Assembly: GCF_027856955.1 (NCBI RefSeq)
Contig: NZ_JAPSMD010000010.1
Location: 1-45,869 of the forward strand
Source of the DNA: Falsiroseomonas oryzae
Lineage (GTDB): Bacteria; Pseudomonadota; Alphaproteobacteria; Acetobacterales; Acetobacteraceae
Direction of reading: 5' to 3'
Length of the DNA stretch: 45,869 nucleotides
The notes below the pieces were generated by a model, which saw nothing but the letters and a program-made list of their open reading frames with translations, ran no database searches and was not told the DNA's origin. Positions 16,701 to 24,957 of this stretch are shown piece by piece. A program made the translations under genes and the position numbers. Each line of letters begins with the position of its first letter. Positions within the stretch are counted from its first letter, which is position 1.

Positions 16701-17614
16701 CGCCCGCACAGCTGCCGCGCGGCGGGTTGAACTGCACGCTGAACTACACCGAGGCGCATGCGACCTATCCGCTGAAATGCATGCTGTCGCCCAACGTGCG
16801 CGGCAATGCGGGCTGCTACCGGCCCTTCAAGGTGAAGGCGCCGGAAGGGTCCATGCTGAACTGCACCAAGCCGGCGTCGGTGTATCTGCGTACGCGAACG
16901 GGCTGGTACATCGCGCCCAACATCTTCCGCGCCCTGTCCCAGGCGGCGCCGCAGCTCGTCCAGTCGATGACGGGACTGCCGGTCTCCATCTCGATGTACG
17001 GCCATGATGCGGAGAAGCGTCTCTACTCCGACCACCTCTTCATGGGGGGCGGGCAGGGCGCCTCAGCGCAGGGCGACGGGAAGTCCGCGCTGCTCTGGCC
17101 CACCTCCGCCGCGAACACCTCGATCGAGCTGCTGGAGCAGCGTGTGCCCGTGCTGGTGGTGGAGAAGGGCTACGTGCCGGACAGCGGCGGTCCCGGACGG
17201 CATCGCGGCGGCCTCGGTCAGGTGGTGCGCGTCCGCAAGCTCGCTGAGGACGGGCTGCCGACGCTGACCTCGCTCTACCCGGAGGGAGTGCGCGTCCGTA
17301 CGCCGGGCCTGTTCGGCGGCCAGCCCGGCGGCGTCGCCTGGGGCGGCGTGCGCCAGCCCGATGGCGCCATCGTGAAGGACACCGGTACCGGCGATCTCGT
17401 CACGCTCACGCGTACCGAGGAGATCGCGGAGGTCCAGCTCTGCGGCGGCGCCGGCTATGGCGATCCGCGCGAACGCAGCTTGGCTGCCATCGCGGCGGAC
17501 CTGGCGGATGGCTACGTCACACCCGACGGCGCGGTGCGCGACTATGGCGTGGTGCTGCGGTCGGATGGCACGCTCGACGAGGAGGCGAGCCGCCGGCAAC
17601 GCTCGGCGGCCTGA
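13763..17614 (+). CDS. Fused hydantoinase/oxoprolinase (HyuA-HyuB)
   Basis: The single 1283-residue polypeptide has HyuA in the first ~715 residues and HyuB after that. HyuA opens with the actin-like ATPase motif GFDIGGTFTDFI (8-19) and carries SFDMGGTTAKACLI, AGGGSIA and GFGGAGP. HyuB begins at DPIALEIMWSRL and includes GDVLMTNDPWLCAGHLHD, GHVSDIGG and a C-terminal CGGAGYGDP. These enzymes use ATP to open cyclic amides such as 5-oxoproline or N-methylhydantoin, or to carboxylate ketones. In many bacteria the two parts are separate genes; fusion at this length resembles 5-oxoprolinases. ATG 13763 follows GAGGAG by ten bases; ATG 13739 is in frame but has no ribosome site. It leads the Dpp-type transporter operon. 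Confidence 0.93.
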   Translation: MSARWRIGFDIGGTFTDFILADAEAGSIRLHKCLTTPADPSIGALEGLAAVTAAAGIALSDVGEIIHGTTLVTNAIIERKGARLGLLATEGFRDLLEMGTEQRYDIYDLFLQYPEPLVPRRHRLGVPERMDRDGRVVTPLDEAAVAAAARRLAAEGVQAVAVCFLHSYANPAHERRAAEIVQREAPGLAVSISSDVVAELWEYQRTVTTCANAYVQPLMDRYVTRLERELWARGFRGALRLMHSAGGLVSPAAARAFPIRLLESGPAGGGLATALFGTRAGHRDVISFDMGGTTAKACLIEDGRTDIAAMMEAARVHRFKKGSGLPIKAPVIDMIEIGAGGGSIARIDEVGLLRVGPHSAGADPGPACYGRGGTEPTVTDANLALGWYDPGFFLGGRMALDVAAAERALGTLGARLGLSQVETAWGIAKVVTESMAAAARVHLVEKGKDPRRYAMVGFGGAGPAYAAMVARALGVREVIVPPASGAASALGFLVAPLSFEQVRSMPVVFAPGFDAAAVNRVLADLEAEGRRLLAEAGVPEAEIRVERAADMRLVGQVHEIAVPLPAGPLDEARLPEIADAFARSYTARYTAVFQGARLEAISFRVRVVGREPTLALQQAGADAEGRPKRKGSRRAWFDGAWHEASVWDRYALQEGDRIKGPAIVEEREATTIVPPGDVLQVDAGGNLRIAVASAPIPDAVVTRDMPLDEAMARIEADPIALEIMWSRLVTVVEEMWLTVCRTAFSLIISEAQDFACELLDPEGETLAHSPRAMPVFNLTVQRAARALLKRFPPETLKPGDVLMTNDPWLCAGHLHDLAIATPVFKDGRMVALMTCVGHVSDIGGTKDHLRAREVYEEGLQIPPMKLVRAGVPNEDLFTLIEENVRNPWQVLGDIHSMVAANALGAERLLAFMDEYGMHDLKALAAVVQNRAEAAMRDAIRAIPDGVYTSTISNNPLGEVLTYPLKVTVDGDSIELDFEGTPAQLPRGGLNCTLNYTEAHATYPLKCMLSPNVRGNAGCYRPFKVKAPEGSMLNCTKPASVYLRTRTGWYIAPNIFRALSQAAPQLVQSMTGLPVSISMYGHDAEKRLYSDHLFMGGGQGASAQGDGKSALLWPTSAANTSIELLEQRVPVLVVEKGYVPDSGGPGRHRGGLGQVVRVRKLAEDGLPTLTSLYPEGVRVRTPGLFGGQPGGVAWGGVRQPDGAIVKDTGTGDLVTLTRTEEIAEVQLCGGAGYGDPRERSLAAIAADLADGYVTPDGAVRDYGVVLRSDGTLDEEASRRQRSAA

Positions 17615-17630
17615 GAGGGACGGAGGGGAG

Positions 17631-19238
17631 ATGACGATGACGGGCTTCACCATAGGCCGCCGTGGCGCGATCGCGGCAGGGTTCGGCGCGGCCGCGTTGG
17701 CCGGCGCTGGCCCGGCGCGGGGCTTCGAACGTGACGGCAGCCGCAAGATCCTGGTCTTCGCCGGCGGGCAGCCGGTTCCCGTGCTCGACCCGCATTCGCG
17801 CTACGACTGGTCCACGCGGATGATCCAGCAGTCGGTGTACGACGCGCTGGCGAAATACGTGGACGACCCGCCGCAGATCGTCCCCTGGCTGGCCGAGCGC
17901 TGGGAGGCCAACGCCGACCAGACGGTCTGGACCTTCCACCTGGTCGGCAACGCGAAGTTCCACAACGGCGATCCTGTGGATGCCGAGGCGGTACGCTATT
18001 CCTTCGAGCGCGGGCTGCGCATGAACAAGGGCGTCGCCTGGATGCTGAAGGACGTGCTGCCGCCGGAGAACATCGCGGCGGTGGATGCGCGCACCGTGCG
18101 CTTCACCCTGACGCGCCCGATGCCGAGCTTCCTCACCTTCATCCCGCTCTGGTTCATCGTGAACCCGAGGCAGGTGCAGGCGAACGTCGCCGGTAACGAC
18201 TTCGGCGAGGCCTGGCTGACCGCCAACACGGCCGGCTCCGGTCCCTTCCGCATGCGCCGTTTCGAACCGCAGTCGGTCATCCACATGGATGCCGTGGCGG
18301 ACTACTGGAAGGGCTGGCCGCAGGGCGAGCAGCGGCGCCTGTCCGGCGTCATCTTCCGCATCGTGCGCGAGCCGGCAGCGCGCCGCGCCCTGCTGCAGCG
18401 CGGCGAGGCCGACATCATCACCGAGATCCCGGCCGACGACTTCGAACAGCTGAAGTCCGCACGCGGCATCCGGCCGGAGGACCATCGCGGCCTGACCACC
18501 TTCGCCATCACCATGAACACGACGAAGGGGCCGACGGCGGACATCAACGTGCGCAAGGCCATTGCGCACGCCTTCGACTACGACGCGCTGATCCAGATCC
18601 ACAACGGCGCCGCAAGCTTGATGACAAGCCCCTTCCCGGAGGCCATCCCTGGCCACGTCCAGGTGCCCGGCATCCCGCGCCGCAACCTCGACCGCGCGCG
18701 GCAGTTCCTGGCGCAGAGCCGCTTCCCGAACGGCGGGTTCGAACTGGAATACGTGCATGTGCAGGGGCTCGAGGATCCGCGCCGCATCGGCCTGGCGCTG
18801 CTGAATGCGCTGCAGCCGCTCAACATCCGCGTGAACATCGTGGCGCAGCCCTGGCCGACGATGGTCGCGCGCGGCAGCCGGGCGGAGACGGCGCCGGACA
18901 TGGTCAGCGTGTACGTCACGCCGGTCTCCACCGACCCCGACGTGATCGCCGGCAAGTATCACACCCGTGCCCACGGGAACTTCTGGGGAATGCACCACCT
19001 GACGGATCAGCAGATCAGCCAGTGGGTGGACGCGGCGCGCGTGGAGACGGACGAGGCGAAGCGCAACGCGCTCTACGCCGACATCCAGCGCCGCGTGGTG
19101 GAACTGCAGCCGGAGATCTTCGGCATGCTGGCCAACCGGCGCTGGCTGATGCGGGACTATGTCCGCGGCTTCCAATACTGCCCGCTGCGCCTGACCGGCG
19201 AGGTGGACCTGCATCCGCTGTGGATCGACGCGGCCTGA
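17631..19238 (+). CDS. ABC transporter substrate-binding protein, peptide/nickel/opine type (SBP_bac_5)
   Basis: This 535-residue periplasmic receptor has a Tat-like leader (FTIGRRGAIAAGFGAAALAG, cleavage near PARG). The mature chain follows the DppA/OppA pattern: PVLDPHSRYDWSTRMIQQSVYD at the start, then WTFHLVGNAKFHNGDPVDAEAV and ADIITEIPADD. It also has INVRKAIAHAFDYDALI and a late FWGMHHL substrate loop. The family binds di- and oligopeptides, but also glutathione, opines, nickel complexes and cyclic amides. It sits 16 bases after the hydantoinase gene and heads four transporter genes. GGAGG is 4 bases from ATG 17631 and 10 from ATG 17637, so either may be used. Confidence 0.92.
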   Translation: MTMTGFTIGRRGAIAAGFGAAALAGAGPARGFERDGSRKILVFAGGQPVPVLDPHSRYDWSTRMIQQSVYDALAKYVDDPPQIVPWLAERWEANADQTVWTFHLVGNAKFHNGDPVDAEAVRYSFERGLRMNKGVAWMLKDVLPPENIAAVDARTVRFTLTRPMPSFLTFIPLWFIVNPRQVQANVAGNDFGEAWLTANTAGSGPFRMRRFEPQSVIHMDAVADYWKGWPQGEQRRLSGVIFRIVREPAARRALLQRGEADIITEIPADDFEQLKSARGIRPEDHRGLTTFAITMNTTKGPTADINVRKAIAHAFDYDALIQIHNGAASLMTSPFPEAIPGHVQVPGIPRRNLDRARQFLAQSRFPNGGFELEYVHVQGLEDPRRIGLALLNALQPLNIRVNIVAQPWPTMVARGSRAETAPDMVSVYVTPVSTDPDVIAGKYHTRAHGNFWGMHHLTDQQISQWVDAARVETDEAKRNALYADIQRRVVELQPEIFGMLANRRWLMRDYVRGFQYCPLRLTGEVDLHPLWIDAA

Positions 19239-19239
19239 C

Positions 19240-20250
19240 GTGCTGCGCTTCGTACTGCAGCGGGTGGCGCTGACGGGGCTGATGCTCTTCGGCCTCGTCT
19301 GCATCACCTTCGCCGTCTCCAACGTCGCACCGTCCGATCCCGCGGCGCTCGCCGCGGGGCCGGACGCGACGCGGGACATGGTGGAGACGATCCGGCGGGA
19401 GTACGGCCTCGACCGGCCGCTGCCGGAGCAATTCGTCCGCTACGTCACCGGCCTGCTGCAGGGCGACCTCGGGCGGTCCATCGTGACCACGCGGCCCGTC
19501 GTGCAGGACCTGGCGCGCTACTTCCCGGCCACGCTGGAACTCGTGCTGCTGTCCATGACCTTCGGCGTGCTGATCGGCGTGCCAGCGGGCATGCTCTCCG
19601 CAGTGCTGAAGAACCGCGCGCCGGACCATGCGACGCGCTTCATCGCCGTCTCGCTGGTCGCGCTGCCGGCCTTCTGGTTCGGCATCCTGCTGCAACTGCT
19701 TTTCTCCGTCCATCTCGAATGGCTTCCGACCTCCGGTCGGCTGGACGTGGCGACGCCTCCGCCGCCGCCCGTCACCGGCATGCTGCTGCTGGACAGCGCG
19801 CTCGCCGGCCAGTGGGGGACGCTGGGCGGTGCTCTCTCCCATGCGGTGCTGCCGGCCCTGGTGCTGTCCTTTCCCTGCCTCGCTTCCATCCTGCGGGTGA
19901 ACCGCGCCGAGATGATCGAGGTGCTGTCCTCCGACTACATCGTCGCCGCGCGCGCGCACGGCGTCTCCCGCCTGCGAATCATCTGCGTGCATGCATTGCG
20001 CAACGCCATGCTGCCGACGCTGGCGATCATCGGGCTGCGCTGGGGCTGGATGCTCGGCTCCACGGTCCTGGTGGAGACGGTGTTCGACTGGCCGGGCATC
20101 GGGCTCTACGCCGTCTCCTCCGCCATCGCGGGTGACTTCAAGCCGGTGATGGGTGTGACGCTGCTGATCGGCCTCAACTTCATGATCGCCAACCTGGTCG
20201 TGGACCTGCTGTACGGCGTGCTGGACCCGCGCCTGAGGACGGCGCAGTGA
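19240..20250 (+). CDS. ABC transporter permease, DppB-like
   Basis: The 336-residue inner-membrane permease starts at GTG 19240, one base after the binding-protein stop. The N-terminus LRFVLQRVALTGLMLFGLVCITF and the periplasmic GPDATRDMVETIRREYGLDRPLPEQF are characteristic of the DppB/OppB group. The cytoplasmic coupling loop is SSDYIVAARAHGVSRLRIICVHALRN, and the end VDLLYGVLDPRLR is the usual DppB terminus. It pairs with the DppC-like subunit, whose GTG start overlaps this stop by 4 bases. Confidence 0.94.
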   Translation: MLRFVLQRVALTGLMLFGLVCITFAVSNVAPSDPAALAAGPDATRDMVETIRREYGLDRPLPEQFVRYVTGLLQGDLGRSIVTTRPVVQDLARYFPATLELVLLSMTFGVLIGVPAGMLSAVLKNRAPDHATRFIAVSLVALPAFWFGILLQLLFSVHLEWLPTSGRLDVATPPPPPVTGMLLLDSALAGQWGTLGGALSHAVLPALVLSFPCLASILRVNRAEMIEVLSSDYIVAARAHGVSRLRIICVHALRNAMLPTLAIIGLRWGWMLGSTVLVETVFDWPGIGLYAVSSAIAGDFKPVMGVTLLIGLNFMIANLVVDLLYGVLDPRLRTAQ

Positions 20251-21149
20251 GCGTCGCTCTCGCCCGCCCGTCCTTCTCGGAACGCCACGCGGCGACGTTG
20301 CGCCAGCTGCGCTTCTACGTCTGGAGCTTCGGGCGCAGCCCGTCCTCCATGCTCGGGCTCGCCATCGTCTCCGTCTTCCTGCTGCTCGCGGCCTTCGGGC
20401 CCTGGATCGTGCCCTATCCGCTGGACGGGGCCGGCGCGATGAACCTGGGCAACCGCCTGAAGCCGCCGTCCGCCGCGCATTGGTTCGGCACGGACGAGAT
20501 GGGCAACGACCTGTTCTCCCGCGTCGTGCTGGCGACCCGTACCTCGCTCTGGGTCGGACTGACCATCGTCGGCGTCGCGACGCTGGTGGGCGTGCCGCTG
20601 GGCATCGCGGCGGGCTATTTCGGCGGCGTGGTCCGCACCGTGATCATGCGGGTGACGGATGTCTTCCTCTCCGTCCCGGGCATCGTGCTGGCACTGGCGA
20701 TCGTCGCGGCGCTCGGCCCCGGCATCCTGAACGGCATCGTCGCGCTGTCCATCGTCTGGTGGCCCGGCTATGTGCGCCTGGTCGAGGCGAAGGCGCTGGC
20801 GCTGCGCAACGAGCCCTTCGTGGAAGCCGCGCGCTCCGTCGGCGCGGGCCATGCACGCATCCTGGCGCTGCACATCCTGCCCAACTGCACCTCGCCGATC
20901 ATCGTCAAGGCGTCGATGGACATGGGGCTTGCGATCCTGGCCGCGGCCTCGCTCGGCTTCATCGGCCTCGGCGCCAAGCCGCCGGCGCCGGAATGGGGCG
21001 CGATGATCTCGGTGGCGCGCACCTACATGCCGAACTGGTGGTGGTATGCCGTGTTCCCCGGCTTCGCCATCTACCTGACCGTCCTGGGTTTCAATCTGTT
21101 CGGCGACGGGCTGCGCGACATCCTGGACCCCAAGAGCAGCCGCGGGTGA
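20247..21149 (+). CDS. ABC transporter permease, DppC-like
   Basis: This is the second membrane subunit of the peptide-type importer, with 300 residues, starting at GTG 20247 within a GTGA overlap. It has the extended N-terminal cytoplasmic arm and first helix typical of DppC (SSMLGLAIVSVFLLLAAFGPWIV), then HWFGTDEMGNDLFSR, a near-invariant DppC motif. The coupling loop is NEPFVEAARSVGAGHARILALHILPN, and the C-terminus GDGLRDILDPKSSRG also fits. It overlaps the downstream ATPase gene by 4 bases. Confidence 0.94.
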   Translation: MSVALARPSFSERHAATLRQLRFYVWSFGRSPSSMLGLAIVSVFLLLAAFGPWIVPYPLDGAGAMNLGNRLKPPSAAHWFGTDEMGNDLFSRVVLATRTSLWVGLTIVGVATLVGVPLGIAAGYFGGVVRTVIMRVTDVFLSVPGIVLALAIVAALGPGILNGIVALSIVWWPGYVRLVEAKALALRNEPFVEAARSVGAGHARILALHILPNCTSPIIVKASMDMGLAILAAASLGFIGLGAKPPAPEWGAMISVARTYMPNWWWYAVFPGFAIYLTVLGFNLFGDGLRDILDPKSSRG

Positions 21150-22135
21150 CCCCGCTGCTGGACATCCGCGGCTACCGCCTGGCCTTCGACGGCTTCGAGG
21201 GGCGGGCCGAGGTGCTGGACGGCATCGACCTGGCCGTGCAGCCCGGCGAGACGGTCGGCATCGTCGGCGAGACGGGCTGCGGCAAGTCGGTGCTGGCGCG
21301 CTCGATTGCCCGCCTGGTGGAGATGCCGCCCGGCCGCGTCCTCGGCGGGTCCATCGCCTTCGAAGGGCAGGATGTCTTCGCCATGGATGGCCGCGCGCTC
21401 GCACGGCTGCGCGGACACGGCGTCGCGATGATCTTCCAGGATCCGATGACCTACCTGAACCCGGTCTTCTCGATCGGGTCGCAGATGGTGGACGTGATCC
21501 GCGCGCATGACCGCGCGGAGGGCCGGTCGATGCGCGCGCGGCCGGCTGCCCGCACCCGCGCCGCCGAGCTACTCGCGGCTGTCCGGCTGCCGGAGCCGGA
21601 CCGCCTGCTCGACCGCTACCCGCATGAGCTGTCGGGCGGCATGCGCCAGCGCGTGCTGATCGCCATGGCGCTGTCCGGCGAGCCGCGGATGCTGGTGGCG
21701 GACGAGCCGACCACCGCCCTCGACGTCACCATCCAGGCCCAGGTACTGCGCCTGATTGCGGAACTTGTCGCGACGCGCGGCCTGACCCTGCTGTTGATCA
21801 GCCACGACCTCGGCGTGATCGGCGCCCTGTGCCGCCGCGTCGTGGTGATGTACGCCGGCACGGTGGTGGAGGATGCGGACGCGGGGCTGCTGTTCGACCG
21901 TCCTCGGCATCCCTATACGCGCGGCCTGCTGGCGGCGGTGCCCGACCTTGCGCGGCCGGACCACCGTGTGGCGGGCATCCCGGGCCACATACCGAACCTG
22001 CTCGCCCCACCCGGCGGCTGTCGCTTCCACCCACGCTGCCCCTTAGCGATCCCGCGCTGCGCCGCCGAGAAGCCGGGACTGCGCGACGTGGATGGCCGCA
22101 GGGTCGCCTGCCACCGCGCGGAGGAGGCGGCGTGA
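21146..22135 (+). CDS. ABC transporter ATPase, DppD/OppD-like
   Basis: The 329-residue ATPase starts at GTG 21146 in a GTGA overlap. Walker A is GETGCGKS (41-48), the signature is LSGGMRQR, Walker B with D-loop is MLVADEPTTALD, and the H-loop is LLISHDLGVI. The C-terminal oligopeptide-transporter extension is present, including CRFHPRCPLAIPRC; in some Dpp/Opp ATPases this Cys-rich tail binds an iron-sulfur cluster. It works with the DppF-like partner encoded next. All three upstream transporter genes and both ATPases are packed with 1- to 4-base junctions, so they should be made in fixed ratio. Confidence 0.94.
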   Translation: MTPLLDIRGYRLAFDGFEGRAEVLDGIDLAVQPGETVGIVGETGCGKSVLARSIARLVEMPPGRVLGGSIAFEGQDVFAMDGRALARLRGHGVAMIFQDPMTYLNPVFSIGSQMVDVIRAHDRAEGRSMRARPAARTRAAELLAAVRLPEPDRLLDRYPHELSGGMRQRVLIAMALSGEPRMLVADEPTTALDVTIQAQVLRLIAELVATRGLTLLLISHDLGVIGALCRRVVVMYAGTVVEDADAGLLFDRPRHPYTRGLLAAVPDLARPDHRVAGIPGHIPNLLAPPGGCRFHPRCPLAIPRCAAEKPGLRDVDGRRVACHRAEEAA

Positions 22136-23070
22136 CCGCGCCGCTGCTGGAGGTGACCGGCCTCGCCAAGACCTATCCGCTGAAGGGCGGGCGCGCCGTG
22201 CGCGCGGTGGATGGCATCGACCTCGCGCTGACGCCGGGCGAATCGCTCGGCCTCGTCGGCGAGTCCGGATGCGGCAAGTCCACGGTCGCGCGGCTGCTGC
22301 TGCGCCTGATCGAGCCGACATCCGGCGTCATCCGCTTCGCCGGCACCAACATTGCGACGCTGTCTGACGCCGCGCTGCGGCCGTTCCGCCGCGACGCGCA
22401 GATCATCTTCCAGAACCCGCATGCGGCGCTGAACCCGCGCCGCACCGTCTTCGCCTCGGTCGCGGAGCCGCTGGTGGTGCAGCGCATCGCGAGCGGAACC
22501 GAACTGCAGGGCCGTGTCGCAAGGCTGCTGCAGCAGGTCGGCCTGCCGGAGACCTTCCTCTGGCGCTATCCGCACGAGCTGTCCGGCGGGCAGAAGCAGC
22601 GCGTCTGCATCGCGCGTGCGCTGGCGCTTGAACCCAAGCTGGTGGTGCTGGACGAGCCGACCAGCGCGCTCGACGTCTCGGTGCAGGCGCAGATCCTGGA
22701 CTTCCTCCAGGACCTCCGCACGCGCTTCGGCCTGACCTATCTTTTCATCAGCCACAACCTCGCCGTCGTGCGGCAGGTCTGCGACCGCGTCGCCGTCATG
22801 TATCTCGGCCGCATCGTCGAGGAGGGGCCGGCCGAGCAGGTCTTCGCCGCGCCGCGCCACCCCTACACCCGGGCGCTCGTCGCCTCCGTCCTGCCGCCGC
22901 GGCCCGGTGCGCTGCCGGACGCGCCGCTGGCCGGCGACGTGCCGAACGCCGCGGAGATCCCGCCGGGCTGCCGCTTCGCGCCGCGCTGTCCGCTGCGCAT
23001 GGAGCGCTGCACGCGCGATGACCCGGCGCTGGAGGGCAACGCGCATCGCGTCGCCTGCTGGGCCGCATAG
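22132..23070 (+). CDS. ABC transporter ATPase, DppF/OppF-like
   Basis: The partner ATPase has 312 residues and starts at GTG 22132, overlapping the previous stop. Walker A is GESGCGKS (43-50), the Q-loop is in IFQNPHAALNPR (the NP motif common to DppF), the signature is LSGGQKQR, Walker B is LVVLDEPTSALD and the H-loop is FISHNLAVV. A C-terminal cysteine-containing tail (CRFAPRCPLRMERC) mirrors that of the DppD-like protein. It ends the hydantoinase/transporter operon, six bases before the convergent flavin oxidoreductase gene; I see no classical terminator in that gap. Confidence 0.94.
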   Translation: MTAPLLEVTGLAKTYPLKGGRAVRAVDGIDLALTPGESLGLVGESGCGKSTVARLLLRLIEPTSGVIRFAGTNIATLSDAALRPFRRDAQIIFQNPHAALNPRRTVFASVAEPLVVQRIASGTELQGRVARLLQQVGLPETFLWRYPHELSGGQKQRVCIARALALEPKLVVLDEPTSALDVSVQAQILDFLQDLRTRFGLTYLFISHNLAVVRQVCDRVAVMYLGRIVEEGPAEQVFAAPRHPYTRALVASVLPPRPGALPDAPLAGDVPNAAEIPPGCRFAPRCPLRMERCTRDDPALEGNAHRVACWAA

Positions 23071-23076
23071 GCGCCG

Positions 23077-24255
23077 CTACCCGCTGATCTTGCGGACGTC
23101 CTCGCGCCGTTGAAGCCACCAGGCGTAGCTCCGCGGGAGCAGCTCGTGCGGCTTGTCCAGGCCGAGTGCGGCGGCGGCATGAACCGGCCAGTTCGGGTTC
23201 CACATCAGCTCCCGCGCCAGGGCCACCAGGTCGCAGCGCCCCTCGCGCAGATAGTCCTCCGCCTGCTCCGCTTCGGTGATGAGGCCGACGGCCATGGTCT
23301 GGATCCCGGCCTCGTGCTTGATCCGCTCAGCAAAGGGTACGTGGTATCCGGGGACGCGGGGAACGAGGTGCAGCGTCAGCGGCCCCTCGATCCCGCCGGA
23401 AGAGCAGTCCAGCATGTCCACCCCACGCGCCTTCAGCTCGCGCGCCAGGACGATGGTGTCGTCCAGCGACCAGCCGCCCTGCGCTCCATCCACGCAGGAC
23501 GCGCGGAAGAACAGCGGCAACTCCGCCGGCCAGGCGGCCCGCACCGCCTCCACCAGTTCCAGCCCGAAGCGCATGCGGCCCTGGATGTCGCCGCCGTACC
23601 CATCCGCCCGCCTGTTGGTGATGGGGGAGAGGAACTGCTGGATGATGTAGCCATGGGCGCCGTGGATCTCGAGGATACCGAAGCCGGCGTCCAGCGAGCG
23701 CTTTGCCGCCTCGACATGCAGGGCCACCACGCGGCGGATGTCCGCCGCATCCATTTCCTTCGGCATCATCGCCCCCTCCTTGAAGGGGATCGGGCTGGGC
23801 GCGATGCCGGCCCAGGGCGGCCGGCCGGCGGCGGCGTCTGCTTCGCCAAGGGGCGCGAAGCCGTCCCAGGGCGCGCGCGTGGCGACCTTGCGGCCGGCAT
23901 GGCCCAGCTGCATCGCCGCGATGGCGCCCTGCCCGCGGATGAAGTCGGTCACGCGCCGCCAGGCGCGCGCCTGCGCGTCGGTGTAGATGCCCGGGCAGTC
24001 ATAGGTCTTGCGCGAGGTCTCGGAGACCGAGGTCTCCTCGCAGAACACCACCGCCGCGCCGCCCATCGCGAACTTGCCGAGATGCACCAGGTGCCAGTCG
24101 GTCGGTTCGCCGTTCACGGCGGCGTATTGCGACATGGGCGAGACGACGATGCGGTTCTTCAGCGTCACGCCGCGGATCGCCAGCGGGGTGAACAGCATCG
24201 GCAGGCTGCCCGCCTCGCTGAGCGGCGCTGCGGCGGCGGGGCGGTCGTCGGGCAT
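23077..24255 (-). CDS. Old Yellow Enzyme family NADH:flavin oxidoreductase, YqjM-like
   Basis: This 392-residue FMN ene-reductase reduces activated C=C bonds (enones, nitro compounds) with NAD(P)H in the cytoplasm. The start is ATG 24255, seven bases after AGGAG. Features are LFTPLAIRGVTLKNRIVVSPM at the N-terminus, QLGHAGRK, the substrate-binding pair in HGAHGYIIQQFLSP, and the late AVGLITEAEQAEDYLREGRCDLVALAR flavin-phosphate region. In YqjM the flavin-tuning cysteine lies in SPMCxY; here the position is Ser42 (SPMSQYAA), with Tyr44 kept. This may shift the redox potential. The gene is divergent from the XRE/amidohydrolase operon and could act on an unsaturated intermediate from it. Confidence 0.93.
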   Translation of the reverse strand: MPDDRPAAAAPLSEAGSLPMLFTPLAIRGVTLKNRIVVSPMSQYAAVNGEPTDWHLVHLGKFAMGGAAVVFCEETSVSETSRKTYDCPGIYTDAQARAWRRVTDFIRGQGAIAAMQLGHAGRKVATRAPWDGFAPLGEADAAAGRPPWAGIAPSPIPFKEGAMMPKEMDAADIRRVVALHVEAAKRSLDAGFGILEIHGAHGYIIQQFLSPITNRRADGYGGDIQGRMRFGLELVEAVRAAWPAELPLFFRASCVDGAQGGWSLDDTIVLARELKARGVDMLDCSSGGIEGPLTLHLVPRVPGYHVPFAERIKHEAGIQTMAVGLITEAEQAEDYLREGRCDLVALARELMWNPNWPVHAAAALGLDKPHELLPRSYAWWLQRREDVRKISG

Positions 24256-24489
24256 GGGGGAACTCCTGCGGCGGGTCCTTCGCGGCAGGGCATAGTCCGT
24301 CCGTGCCGCGCGCGGCAACCGCCCGTCAGGCCGCGCTGCCCGACGCAGGCGACGGCCTGCGCCGCCGCGCCGGCCGTGCAGCGCCACCAACCCGCAGCCA
24401 AGGGCGGCGTTCCAGATGCGGCCCGGCTGCGCATCGGGCAGGATCGGGGCACCCGGGGCCACGCCCCGCCGCTTCGCGGAGACGCCACG

Positions 24490-24957
24490 CTGCACGCAAC
24501 CGTTGAGATCGCTGCTCGCATCGATAGCCGCCTCGAACGGCTGGGGCTATCCGCCGAAGAGGCCGACCGGCTGGCCGGGCTGCCACAGGGCAGCGTCGCC
24601 GCGCTGGCTCGGGGCGAGGGCCCCTTGCCCCGTGGCGCGGCCCTGCGCCGCCTGGCGGTCGCGCTCGATGTGGGGGAGGAGTTCCTGCTCGGCCTCGAGC
24701 CCGGCGACCTGATCCCTGCCGACATGCTGCAGGATCCGCAGGGCGAATTGGGCCTGCCGGCGCCGGACGAGGAGGCACTGCTGCGCCAGTATCGCCGGCT
24801 CGACGTGCCGACGCGCGCCGCCGTGCTGCTGCTGGTCACCCGCGCCGCCGGGCCCGAGCCGGAGCCCGACAGGCCACCGCACGCCGCGCGCCGCTCGGCT
24901 GGCCGCTCGGGCAGGGCGGCGCTAGCATTGCCGCAGCGCGGGGAGGGCACGGGATGA
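24490..24957 (+). CDS. XRE-family HTH regulator with a non-AUG start
   Basis: No in-frame ATG begins this protein. I chose CTG 24490 because GGAGA lies seven bases upstream, giving about 155 residues; GTG 24376 would give 193. The helix-turn-helix is at about residues 8-60: ARIDSRLERLGLSAEEADR, then LAGLPQGSVAALARGEG, then LRRLAVALDVGEEFLLGL. This matches the Cro/C1 (XRE) spacing, including the rG...L..LA.aL.v..e.LL pattern. After a linker, EEALLRQYRRLDVPTRAAVLLLV resembles the small C-terminal helices common in such regulators. Its stop overlaps the ATG of the next gene by 4 bases, so it is probably co-translated with the amidohydrolases and may sense their substrate. Confidence 0.65.
   Translation: MHATVEIAARIDSRLERLGLSAEEADRLAGLPQGSVAALARGEGPLPRGAALRRLAVALDVGEEFLLGLEPGDLIPADMLQDPQGELGLPAPDEEALLRQYRRLDVPTRAAVLLLVTRAAGPEPEPDRPPHAARRSAGRSGRAALALPQRGEGTG

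Noticed and set aside
13589-17035. 1148-residue open frame on the minus strand opposite the hydantoinase fusion
   Set aside because: It shows no recognisable motif and biased Arg/His/Gln composition, and lies wholly antisense to a strongly conserved gene; long antisense frames are common at this GC content.
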